Part shown: positions 25,689 to 32,899 of the stretch, in pieces
Layout of the letters: every line of letters begins with the position of its first letter
How positions within the stretch are numbered: position 1 is the stretch's first letter
Source of the DNA: Shinella lacus
GTDB lineage: Bacteria; Pseudomonadota; Alphaproteobacteria; Rhizobiales; Rhizobiaceae
Direction: 5' to 3'
DNA: 64,000 bases
NCBI RefSeq assembly: GCF_010994755.1
Contig: NZ_WHSB02000001.1
Location: forward strand, 744,001 to 808,000
Notes under the pieces: model-generated
Seen by the model: only the letters and a program-made list of their open reading frames with translations
Databases searched by the model: none
Told to the model about the DNA's origin: nothing
Translations under genes and position numbers: made by a program

Positions 25689-25856
25689 CTAACGCCTCAG
25701 CGTGGCACGCAGGGTTGCCGCATCGTCGCTTGGCGTCAGGTTGACCAGGCGGCGGTAGTCGCGGTTAAGCTGTGAGATGCTTTCATAGCCCACATCATAG
25801 GCCACCGCCGTGATGGTATTGGCTCCGGAGAGACTGCGGCGTGCTTCCTGAAACTT
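25689..25856 (-). pseudogene. AraC-family regulator remnant (C-terminal helix-turn-helix only)
   Basis: About 55 codons encode the end of an AraC-type DNA-binding domain: FQEARRSLSGANTITAVAYD followed by VGYESISQLNRDYRRL and a terminal SDDAATLR. The upstream part of the frame (25857-25940) is unrelated to AraC proteins, and no sensing domain or first helix-turn-helix exists. It is a deletion remnant of a full-length regulator of about 300 residues. Confidence 0.7.
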
Positions 25857-25978
25857 CGGCGCCATCATCGGTGCTAGACATCCAAAAGCCGAAAGCATCA
25901 TTTTGTAGTGATTGGCACATAAATTTTGAGAAGAGCCCAATCAACTAGTTGTGCACCGATCAACCCAGAAATAGGGCT

Positions 25979-26413
25979 TCAGTTTTCCTTGACGATGATG
26001 CCTTCGTCATATTGCGGCAGATCGTCCGTGATATCGAACCACGGCGCTTTGGAGCCGACAAACACATGGGCGCTTGGCCGTATGGATGGAGTGTCGACCA
26101 AGGTGCCCATCGCGACATGGGCAAACGCCCCGTTCCGTACGACGGCAAAGAGGAACGAGCCGCACGCCTTGCATCGTTCGTCATGCCAGCTACCGGCGTC
26201 GAAGATTTGAATCTTGTCCGCTCCATTCGTGATGTGCAGCTTGTCGCGCTCTATGCCGGCAAGGGGTTTGAATGCCGCGCCTGTCGCGCGCCGGCAGAGT
26301 GAGCAATGACAATTTACAGCGAAGACGAACGCGTCCGCGACCTCATAGGTCACGGATCCGCACTGGCATGACCCCGCGAGCTTGCGGATTTTGGCAGGCT
26401 CCTCGACGGGCAT
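25979..26413 (-). CDS. GFA family protein (CENP-V/GFA zinc-binding domain)
   Basis: 144 residues from ATG 26413, with AAGGA eight bases upstream; ATG 26422 overlaps the TetR stop but its ribosome site would be too close. Zinc ligands: CQCGSVTYEV, CHCSLCRRATGAAF and CKACGSFLF. The family is named after glutathione-dependent formaldehyde-activating enzyme, but most members have unproven substrates. It is translationally coupled to the TetR gene upstream. Confidence 0.88.
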   Translation of the reverse strand: MPVEEPAKIRKLAGSCQCGSVTYEVADAFVFAVNCHCSLCRRATGAAFKPLAGIERDKLHITNGADKIQIFDAGSWHDERCKACGSFLFAVVRNGAFAHVAMGTLVDTPSIRPSAHVFVGSKAPWFDITDDLPQYDEGIIVKEN

Positions 26414-26418
26414 AGCGG

Positions 26419-27018
26419 TCATCCTTGCCGCGTGCCAGCGGCAGGCCAAGTGGAAAGCGCCTGCTCGGCGACGGCTTCCAGCACGTCGCGGCTGAAGCCG
26501 GCCTTGGCCTGCACGGCCATGCCGTGAAGCACAGCCATCAGGAAGGCCGCGAGGGCTTCCGGTTTGGCCGTCTCCGGCAAGTCGCCCTCGGCCTTTGCCC
26601 GTTCGAAGCGTTCTCGAAACTGCACTTCACCCGCCGCGCGAACGTCGATCAGTGCCTGCCGCACGGATTCCGCCTCGTCCGATACGGCCAGGGCGCCATT
26701 GATATTGAGGCAACCCGTATGGTTCGGATAGCGGGTGTTGAGGTCGGCGGCCCTGTAGAGCATGCGCTCAGCAACTTCACGCGATGTCTGGAGCTGAAGG
26801 GCATCCGGAATGTAGTCCAGATACCGCTCGTAGTAACGCTCCAGCGCTCGGCGGAAGAGCGCCTCCTTGTTGCCGAATGCGGAATAGAGGGCCGGCCTCT
26901 CCACGCCAGCAGCCTCCGTCAGGTCGGCATAGGACGCCCCCTCGTAGCCCTTGCGCCAGAACACGCAGAGGGCGGCATCGAGCACTTTTTCGACGTCAAA
27001 TTCGCGATGGCGTCCCAT
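26419..27018 (-). CDS. TetR/AcrR family transcriptional regulator
   Basis: 199 residues from ATG 27018. The N-terminal helix-turn-helix is clear (FDVEKVLDAALCVFWRKGYE, SYADLTEAAGVERPALYSAF, GNKEALFRRALERYYE). The C-terminal ligand domain contains NHTGCLNINGALAVSDEAE. It is divergent from an SDR gene and shares with it a 126-base intergenic region that holds a perfect palindrome (27105-27123), so control of the SDR genes and itself is likely. Confidence 0.92.
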   Translation of the reverse strand: MGRHREFDVEKVLDAALCVFWRKGYEGASYADLTEAAGVERPALYSAFGNKEALFRRALERYYERYLDYIPDALQLQTSREVAERMLYRAADLNTRYPNHTGCLNINGALAVSDEAESVRQALIDVRAAGEVQFRERFERAKAEGDLPETAKPEALAAFLMAVLHGMAVQAKAGFSRDVLEAVAEQALSTWPAAGTRQG

Positions 27019-27049
27019 CAGTTCAATCCGGCCTTTTTCATAACGAGCA

Positions 27050-27078
27050 TTAATAAACCACTTGACAGCGATCGTCAA
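27050..27078 (-). promoter_or_regulatory. Promoter of the TetR gene
   Basis: TTGACG (27078-27073) and TATTAA (27055-27050) on the minus strand, 17 bases apart, 32 bases upstream of the ATG. Confidence 0.5.
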
Positions 27079-27104
27079 TATTTCATACCAATCGTTATCG
27101 TAAT

Positions 27105-27123
27105 GACTGTTACGTTAACAGTC
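27105..27123. promoter_or_regulatory. Perfect palindrome, candidate TetR operator
   Basis: GACTGTTA-CGT-TAACAGTC: eight-base arms with a three-base centre, in the divergent region between the TetR gene and the SDR gene, 22 bases before the SDR start. Size and symmetry fit a TetR-family dimer site. Confidence 0.6.
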
Positions 27124-27144
27124 CACTTCAGGAAGGAATATGTT

Positions 27145-27906
27145 TTGACGAAGATATTTGAAGGCAAGGTCGTGCTCATGACGGGTGGCTCGCGCGGGCT
27201 TGGTGCCGCCACGGCGGAAGCGTTTGCCCGTCAGGGGGCAGATGTTGCGATCACCTATGCGGCCTCTGCCGAAAAGGCCGAGGCTGTCGTGGAGGCACTC
27301 AAGGCGAAGGGTGTTCGCGCGATCGCGATCAAGAGCGACCAGGCTGACCTGTCCTCCGCCAGGCCGCTGATCGACAAGGTGATCGCCGAATTCGGCAAGC
27401 TCGACATCCTGGTCAACAATGCCGGCATCGCCACCCAGGGTCAGTTGGTGGACGATCCCAACCTCGACGATGAAAAGTACAATCGACAGTGGCAGGTCAA
27501 CGTCCTGGGCTCGATTGCCAACACGCGCGCCGCCGCGCCCAGGCTGTCGGACGGTGGCCGGATCATCTTCATCGGCTCTCTCCTCGGCTCCTACGTACCC
27601 TTCAAGGGTGTCGCCGACTATGCCGGAACGAAGGCAGCGCTGATCGGATATGCCAAGGGCATCGCGCGCGACCTCGGCCCCCGCAATATTACGGTGAATG
27701 TTCTGCAGCCGGGCGCCATGCCCACGGACATGAACAAGGACGTGGCCGGGGAGCTTCCTCCCCTCGACGCCTTCCTGGACCTGCATCCGATCCGTCGCTT
27801 TGCAACCCTTGAAGAAGTGGCTGAGGCCGTCTGCTTCCTTGCCGGGCCCCATGCCGGCTACATCACCGGCGAGACGATAAACATGGCCGGCGGCCTTGGA
27901 ATCTGA
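27145..27906 (+). CDS. SDR family oxidoreductase (3-oxoacyl-ACP reductase-like)
   Basis: 253 residues from TTG 27145, chosen because AGGAAGGA lies about seven bases upstream; the open frame continues antisense to the TetR gene and is not coding there. Cofactor motif TGGSRGLGAATAEAF (residues 14-28), NNAGIATQGQ, catalytic Ser in FIGSLLGSYVPF and Tyr/Lys in YAGTKAALIG. Ends ETINMAGGLGI. Transcribed toward a second SDR gene 61 bases downstream. Possibly controlled by the divergent TetR. Confidence 0.92.
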   Translation: MTKIFEGKVVLMTGGSRGLGAATAEAFARQGADVAITYAASAEKAEAVVEALKAKGVRAIAIKSDQADLSSARPLIDKVIAEFGKLDILVNNAGIATQGQLVDDPNLDDEKYNRQWQVNVLGSIANTRAAAPRLSDGGRIIFIGSLLGSYVPFKGVADYAGTKAALIGYAKGIARDLGPRNITVNVLQPGAMPTDMNKDVAGELPPLDAFLDLHPIRRFATLEEVAEAVCFLAGPHAGYITGETINMAGGLGI

Positions 27907-27967
27907 GCGTTCAAAGAGACACGCGAAGCAGATCCGAATTTTCACAAGCCCAATCGAAGGACAGGAA

Positions 27968-28933
27968 ATGACTGAGAAATTTGGTGCAAAATCGACCGCC
28001 GACGAGGTGCTTTCCGGCGTCGACCTCAGGGGAAAGCGGTTCCTCGTGACGGGTGCATCGTCGGGCATCGGGCTGGAAACCGCCCGCTCGCTGGTATCCC
28101 ATGGCGCCAGCGTCGTCGCCGCGGTCAGAGACCTCGCCAAGGCCGAGACGGCCACCGCCGCGGTTCGCGATGCCGCCTCGCAGGGCGGTGGCAGCCTGGA
28201 GCTGATCGCGCTCGATCTGGCATCCTTGCAAAGCGTTCGTGCCTGCGCGGACGCGCTGTTGGCGGACCGGCGGACGTTTGATGCCATCATCGCCAATGCC
28301 GGCGTCATGGCAACGCCGTTCGGCCATACGGTCGATGGCTTCGAAATCCAGTTCGGAACCAACCATCTTGGTCATTTCGCGCTGATCAATCGGATCGAGC
28401 CGCTGCTCGTCGATGACGGACGCCTGGTGGTGCTGTCGTCGCAGGCGCATCGCGTCGCCGATATCGATCTGGGCGATCCGAACTTCGCGCAACAGGCCTA
28501 TGATCCTTTTGTCGCTTACGGACGGTCGAAGACGGCCAATGCCCTCTTCGCAGTGGAATTCGACAGACGGCATCGCGGTCGTGGCGTCCGCGCTGCCTCG
28601 GTGATGCCGGGCAACAGCCTGACGGATCTCCCCCGCAACTTCTCGCAGGAAGAGTTGGAGGGCCTTTTTGCGACCGTTGGCAAAGCCCGCGCCGATGCAG
28701 GCCTTGCACCGGCAGAGCTGAAGGAAATCGCGCAGGCGGCCGCAACCTCGGTCTGGGCGGCAGTCGTTGCCGACAAGGAGGAGATCGGCGGACACTATCT
28801 CGAAGATTGCGCGATCACGCCGATCAATGACACGCCCAATCCGTTTGCCGACGGTGTCAGGTCGTATGCGCTCGATGCCGAAAGGGCCAAACAGCTTTGG
28901 GCGAAAAGCGGAGAGTTGATCGGCGCTGCCTGA
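27968..28933 (+). CDS. SDR family oxidoreductase (extended, retinol-dehydrogenase/WWOX-like)
   Basis: 321 residues from ATG 27968 after AGGA. Cofactor motif TGASSGIGLETARSLVSHGA, NAGVMATPFGHTVDGFEIQF, GTNHLGHFALINRIEPLL, Ser in VVLSSQAHRV and Tyr/Lys in YGRSKTANAL. The NHLGHF block and the length place it among the retinol-dehydrogenase/protochlorophyllide-reductase-like group. Likely in one operon with the preceding SDR gene. Confidence 0.92.
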   Translation: MTEKFGAKSTADEVLSGVDLRGKRFLVTGASSGIGLETARSLVSHGASVVAAVRDLAKAETATAAVRDAASQGGGSLELIALDLASLQSVRACADALLADRRTFDAIIANAGVMATPFGHTVDGFEIQFGTNHLGHFALINRIEPLLVDDGRLVVLSSQAHRVADIDLGDPNFAQQAYDPFVAYGRSKTANALFAVEFDRRHRGRGVRAASVMPGNSLTDLPRNFSQEELEGLFATVGKARADAGLAPAELKEIAQAAATSVWAAVVADKEEIGGHYLEDCAITPINDTPNPFADGVRSYALDAERAKQLWAKSGELIGAA

Positions 28934-28939
28934 TCGAAA

Positions 28940-28978
28940 GGGGTGGGATGACCAGGGCTTCCTTCGTTATCCCACCCC
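28940..28978 (+). terminator. Inverted repeat downstream of the SDR pair
   Basis: Ten-base perfect arms GGGGTGGGAT and ATCCCACCCC with a 19-base loop, just after the stop at 28933. No U-run. It may end the SDR transcript and borders the MBL-fold remnant on the other strand. Confidence 0.4.
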
Positions 28979-28989
28979 CACATATGTCG

Positions 28990-29196
28990 CAGGATATCGA
29001 AATGGTCGATATGTTCGTGGCACATCAATACCAATCCGGGCGTCGGCTGGCCCGCGAACAACGCCCGACCACCGGCCGGATCGTTGTAGATCACTAGACC
29101 GGACACGGTCAGGAAGAAGCTTGCATCCCCGATCGGTACGACGACGATCTCGCCGTTGTCCGTCCCGTATCTGTCACCCGCTTCCTCGGCCCACGT
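28990..29196 (-). pseudogene. MBL-fold metallo-hydrolase remnant
   Basis: About 69 in-frame codons resemble the start of a metallo-beta-lactamase-fold hydrolase: AGDRYGTDNGEIVVVPIGDA, SFFLTVSGLVIYNDPAGG and the metal motif HEHIDHFDI. An in-frame TAG (29199-29197) lies just upstream, and after HFDIL the similarity stops near the inverted repeat at 28940-28978. No remaining zinc-ligand motifs are found, so the gene has lost most of its length. Confidence 0.6.
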
Positions 29197-29307
29197 CTAA
29201 ACACGGACGCGCGGTTCCCATCCTCACCACCCAAAGGAACTTTCGACGCCTCATCCCATTCCCTGTTTGATCCGTCTCATCCATTTTCCTTTGCGAAGGC
29301 TACCGCC

Positions 29308-29742
29308 ATGTCATCGACAACACTTCCCGACATTGCCCGGAAACTGAAGAAGATCGATTTTTGCATGATGTCGACGCATGGCGCATCCGGTGCGATTACC
29401 AACCGGCCGATGAGCAACAATGGCGATGTCGACTATGACGGCGACTCCTGGTTCTTCTCCTTTGAGGATACGAACAAGGTCACCGATATCGCTCGCGATC
29501 CGCAGGTTTCCCTTTCCTTCACGGAACCGCCAAGCCTGCTCGGCAAACCCGGCATGTTCATTTCCATCGAGGGCGAAGCCCGCATCATCCGCGACAAGGC
29601 CGAAGTCGAACGGCACTGGGTGCCCGACCTCGAAAGATGGTTTGCGCAGGGAGCGGAAACGCCGGGACTGGTGCTGATCAATGTCCGGGGCACGCGCGTC
29701 CAGTATTGGGACGGAGAGGAAAACGGCACGATCCCGTTGTAA
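29308..29742 (+). CDS. Pyridoxamine 5'-phosphate oxidase family protein (general stress protein 26-like)
   Basis: 144 residues, split-barrel flavin-binding fold: KKIDFCMMSTHGASGAITNR, PMSNNGDVDYDGDSWFFSF, VSLSFTEPP, and GTRVQYWDGEENGTIPL at the end. Members bind FMN, FAD or F420; the role here is unknown but stress-related relatives are common in rhizobia. Single gene between the remnants and the convergent caspase gene. Confidence 0.9.
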   Translation: MSSTTLPDIARKLKKIDFCMMSTHGASGAITNRPMSNNGDVDYDGDSWFFSFEDTNKVTDIARDPQVSLSFTEPPSLLGKPGMFISIEGEARIIRDKAEVERHWVPDLERWFAQGAETPGLVLINVRGTRVQYWDGEENGTIPL

Positions 29743-29793
29743 ATGAAAACCGCTTAACCCGAGTTCAAAGACGGCGGAAGTTTCGCGTCCTAA

Positions 29794-32007
29794 TTAACCT
29801 TTGCCAAAAACAGCCTGAATCGCTTCGATCGTCGAGGGGCCAAAGCGTCCGTCAACGTCACCGGAATAGACGCCTGCATTGCTCAACCGTTGCTGAAGCT
29901 CTTTTCGGAAAGAAAGTGACCATTCGCGGCTGTTCTCCTGCATCTGCTGCAGTGAGTCAGCATGCCCGAGGCGCAAAGCGGTTTCCATCCAGCGGCCGGC
30001 CTCGGCCGGCTCGGATTGTTCCAGCAGGGCCGCAAGGTTGTGGGCACCATAAGAGTTGTTTTTTTCGGCCGCCTTCAGATACCAGCGGAGCGCTTCCTTC
30101 TCGTCTTTCTTCACTGCCCGGCCGTTCTGGTAAAAGGTGCCGAGATTGTTCATCGCCTGGGCATCCCCGCCATCCGCAGCTTTTCGATACCATTCCAAAG
30201 CCTGCTTATCGTCACGCTTGACCCCGTGTGCCGCGTCGAATGCCCAGCCAATATTCGTCATCGCCCCAGCATGTCCCGTGTCGGCCGCTCGACGGAACCA
30301 GCGCATGGCTTCCGCATAATTCCTTTTGGTGGCACGGCCGTGCTCGTAGAACAGGCCGATATTGTTCATCGCCTGCGCATCCCCGCCAGCGGCAGCTTTT
30401 TGATACCAGCGCATGGCTTCCGTATCATCGCGCTCCACGCCGCGACCCATTTCATACGCCCAGCCGACATTGGTCATGGCCGGCGCGTGACCAGCCGCAG
30501 CCGCCTTCTCATACCAGGCTAGGGACTGTTTAAAGTCCTGCGCCGTTCCCAGACCGAGATCGAACAAATCGCCGATGTTCTGCATGGCAACGGGGATGCC
30601 CGCATCCGCCGACTTTCGATACCACTCCTGCGCCAAGGCAAAATCTTCCGGCACACCTTTGCCGTTGCGGTAGAACAGGCCGACATTGTTCATCGCCAGC
30701 CCGTTTCCAAGATCTGCCGATTTGCGGAACCAGCGCATGGCTTCAACATAGTCCTGCGCCGTGCCTTCGCCGTTCTCATAGAGGATCGCCAGGTTGCGCA
30801 TGGCCTGGTGATTGCCGAGATCGGCAGCCTTGCGGTATTCCGCCAGGGCCTCGGCAAAGCGGCCGGCCTGGTCCAGGGAACGGCCGAGCTGGTAGAAGAA
30901 CCGTTTCTCCTGCGGATTTTCACGCATCGCGTCCTGGCACGCTGGTATCGCGCGGGCAGAATCGATTTTGTAGAAATCGACGCCTTTGGTCGAGGCCAGC
31001 TTGAACGGGTCGTTTTCGGCGGCGGCCAAGCGGTCGCACTCCGTCTCGCCCGTCGCCTCCCGCACAGTAACGACGGGCGCAAGATCGGCCATGCGCTGCC
31101 GTGCGATATTGGCGAAGGCGCAGGTGGGGAACAGGCGGACGTGATCCTCAAACATCGCCTTGTTTTTACCTTCGCGGATTTCCGCCCAATGCGCAGCCGC
31201 ATCCCGGCAGGGATCGTTGTTACCGACCGCTCCGGAAGCGTCCGGCGCAAAACCCTCGCCGAGCATGACGGTCTCGAACAGCGAGCCCGTCTTGAAGGGG
31301 CGCTGCTTGCCGCCCGTTGCATCGAACACATCCTTGGCAACTGCACGCAAGGCCGCCTCGATCTCCAGCCCGGGCGTGACGAGGTGGCGGGCCAGCGCCG
31401 TTGCGTAGGGGCTCATGGCGCCATCACCGTCCAGCGCCACTTCGCCCGGTCCCGTCGCGTAGCCGATCAGCATGTTGCTTTCCGCCGTATCGGCTCGTGC
31501 GAGACCGCGGGTGGGAATGCCCCGCGTGGAGAGACGCTTCATGGAGGTCAGGAACGGGTTGTCGCGACAGGCATCAAGCAGCACGAGCTTCAGCTTCGTT
31601 GCGCCGGCAAGCGCATGGAGAAGATCATCGAGCAGGATGGTCTCGTATTTGACATCCCGGTCCGAGGCGAGTTTCGCATCGACGGGAATGAGGAAGTTGT
31701 CTCCATTCACTTCGATGCCGTGGCCGGAATAATAGATGAGGCCAATATCGGCCCCCGCGACCTTCTGCTCAAACGTCGCCAATGCTGCGGACATCGCCGC
31801 GCGGCCGGCATTCTGCAGAACCGTCACGTCGAAGCCCGCGCCCTCGAACGTGGCCTTCATCGCGATGATGTCGTTCGGTGGATTTTTCAGCACTGTGGCC
31901 GGCGCGGCATAGGTGGCGTTGCCGATCAACAGGGCGGCCTTGCGCTCTGCAAACGCCGGCTGACCGAGAAGAACGGCAAGAAGCAGGATGGCGAGACGAA
32001 GCAGCAT
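29794..32007 (-). CDS. Exported caspase-like protease (peptidase C14) with seven Sel1 repeats and a peptidoglycan-binding-like end
   Basis: 737 residues. Signal peptide residues 1-20 (cleaved after AFA). Caspase domain about 22-245 with the catalytic dyad His96 (YYSGHG) and Cys147 (LDACRDNP). Seven 36-residue Sel1/TPR-type repeats follow (about 405-660), each with a LAMNNVGLFYRNGKG-type core. The last 40 residues (LQQRLSNAGVYSGDVDGRFG, PSTIEAIQAVF) look like a peptidoglycan-binding-1 repeat. Orthocaspases cleave after Arg/Lys. Export plus a wall-binding end suggest a periplasmic role; substrate unknown. The pair of repeats 4-5 is nearly duplicated as 6-7. Confidence 0.92.
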   Translation of the reverse strand: MLLRLAILLLAVLLGQPAFAERKAALLIGNATYAAPATVLKNPPNDIIAMKATFEGAGFDVTVLQNAGRAAMSAALATFEQKVAGADIGLIYYSGHGIEVNGDNFLIPVDAKLASDRDVKYETILLDDLLHALAGATKLKLVLLDACRDNPFLTSMKRLSTRGIPTRGLARADTAESNMLIGYATGPGEVALDGDGAMSPYATALARHLVTPGLEIEAALRAVAKDVFDATGGKQRPFKTGSLFETVMLGEGFAPDASGAVGNNDPCRDAAAHWAEIREGKNKAMFEDHVRLFPTCAFANIARQRMADLAPVVTVREATGETECDRLAAAENDPFKLASTKGVDFYKIDSARAIPACQDAMRENPQEKRFFYQLGRSLDQAGRFAEALAEYRKAADLGNHQAMRNLAILYENGEGTAQDYVEAMRWFRKSADLGNGLAMNNVGLFYRNGKGVPEDFALAQEWYRKSADAGIPVAMQNIGDLFDLGLGTAQDFKQSLAWYEKAAAAGHAPAMTNVGWAYEMGRGVERDDTEAMRWYQKAAAGGDAQAMNNIGLFYEHGRATKRNYAEAMRWFRRAADTGHAGAMTNIGWAFDAAHGVKRDDKQALEWYRKAADGGDAQAMNNLGTFYQNGRAVKKDEKEALRWYLKAAEKNNSYGAHNLAALLEQSEPAEAGRWMETALRLGHADSLQQMQENSREWSLSFRKELQQRLSNAGVYSGDVDGRFGPSTIEAIQAVFGKG

Positions 32008-32135
32008 GGTCCCCTCACGCGACTTTCATGGCGCGGCAAATATGCCGCAACCGAAACGGGAGGGGAAGTTTGCCGGATGGACTTTTTGGCTGCGATATTT
32101 GGGGCGTTGCTTGCGCTTGGCGGAATTCTCCTACA

Positions 32136-32150
32136 TACCTCCGGTAGGTT
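32136..32150. promoter_or_regulatory. Inverted repeat upstream of the TetR gene
   Basis: TACC-TCC-GGTA overlaps ACCT-CCGGT-AGGT, five bases before the regulator's ATG. It would overlap its ribosome site, so it could be an autoregulatory operator. Confidence 0.35.
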
Positions 32151-32154
32151 ACTT

Positions 32155-32781
32155 ATGGTATATACAGTGTCGAATACACCGACAGAAACGCCCGCTTCCG
32201 CGAAGCGCATAAGGCTCAGCCGGGAGGATCGCCTTCACCAGCTTCTGGACGTGGCATGGCGGCTCGTGCGCGAGGAAGGCACCGACGCGCTGACTTTGCC
32301 GCGCATGGCTGCGGAGGCTGGCGTTACCAAGCCGGTGATCTATGACCATTTCGGCACGCGAAATGGCCTGCTGACTGCGCTCTATCAGGATTTCGACCTG
32401 CGCCAGACAGCGGTGATCGATGCTGCGATCGAGGCCAGTGCTCCGACCTTGGAGGAGATTGCGAGGGTCATCGCCTCGTCTTATGTCGAATGCGTCCTGT
32501 CCCAGGGACGGGAGATTCCCGGTGTACTAGCAGGACTCACCGGGTCGCCCGAACTGGCGACCGTCAAGTGGGACTATCAATTGGCCTTCATCGAGAAGTG
32601 CCGAAAGATATTCGCGCCCTTCACAGGCTCCAAGGGCATTTCGCGTGCCGCTTTCTGGGCCATGCTCGGGGCGGCCGATGCCTTGTCCAATGCCGCCACG
32701 ACAGGCGAGATCACGGCCGAACAGGCGCAGGCGGAGCTTTACGATACCATCATCGCGATGATCGCAAGAAGCCATCGCTGA
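32155..32781 (+). CDS. TetR/AcrR family transcriptional regulator
   Basis: 208 residues from ATG 32155. The frame is open upstream for 449 codons, but that part is antisense to the caspase gene. Helix-turn-helix: LHQLLDVAWRLVREEGTDAL, TLPRMAAEAGVTKPVIYDHF, GTRNGLLTALYQDFDLRQ. The C-terminal domain contains GREIPGVLAGLTGSPELATV. It precedes the NCS2 permease in the same direction (118-base gap) and probably controls it. Confidence 0.92.
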   Translation: MVYTVSNTPTETPASAKRIRLSREDRLHQLLDVAWRLVREEGTDALTLPRMAAEAGVTKPVIYDHFGTRNGLLTALYQDFDLRQTAVIDAAIEASAPTLEEIARVIASSYVECVLSQGREIPGVLAGLTGSPELATVKWDYQLAFIEKCRKIFAPFTGSKGISRAAFWAMLGAADALSNAATTGEITAEQAQAELYDTIIAMIARSHR

Positions 32782-32865
32782 AAGCAGCGGGTAGAACGCC
32801 CCTATATTGGGCGAGCTTGGTGGCCGTAAGACATTGTCAGCACACACCCTATCGGTGAATGTGAC

Positions 32866-32875
32866 AACAATTGTT
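32866..32875. promoter_or_regulatory. Palindrome upstream of the permease gene
   Basis: AACAATTGTT, a perfect ten-base palindrome 25-34 bases upstream of the ATG. A longer dyad TTGTCA (32834-32839) to TGACAA (32862-32867) overlaps it. These could bind the TetR protein encoded just upstream. Confidence 0.3.
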
Positions 32876-32899
32876 CTTTCCCATGCAAACAGAGAATTT

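Noticed and set aside
30808-32154. Upstream extension of the TetR frame
   Set aside because: Antisense to the caspase gene; the helix-turn-helix begins at the ATG at 32155, so the true start is there.
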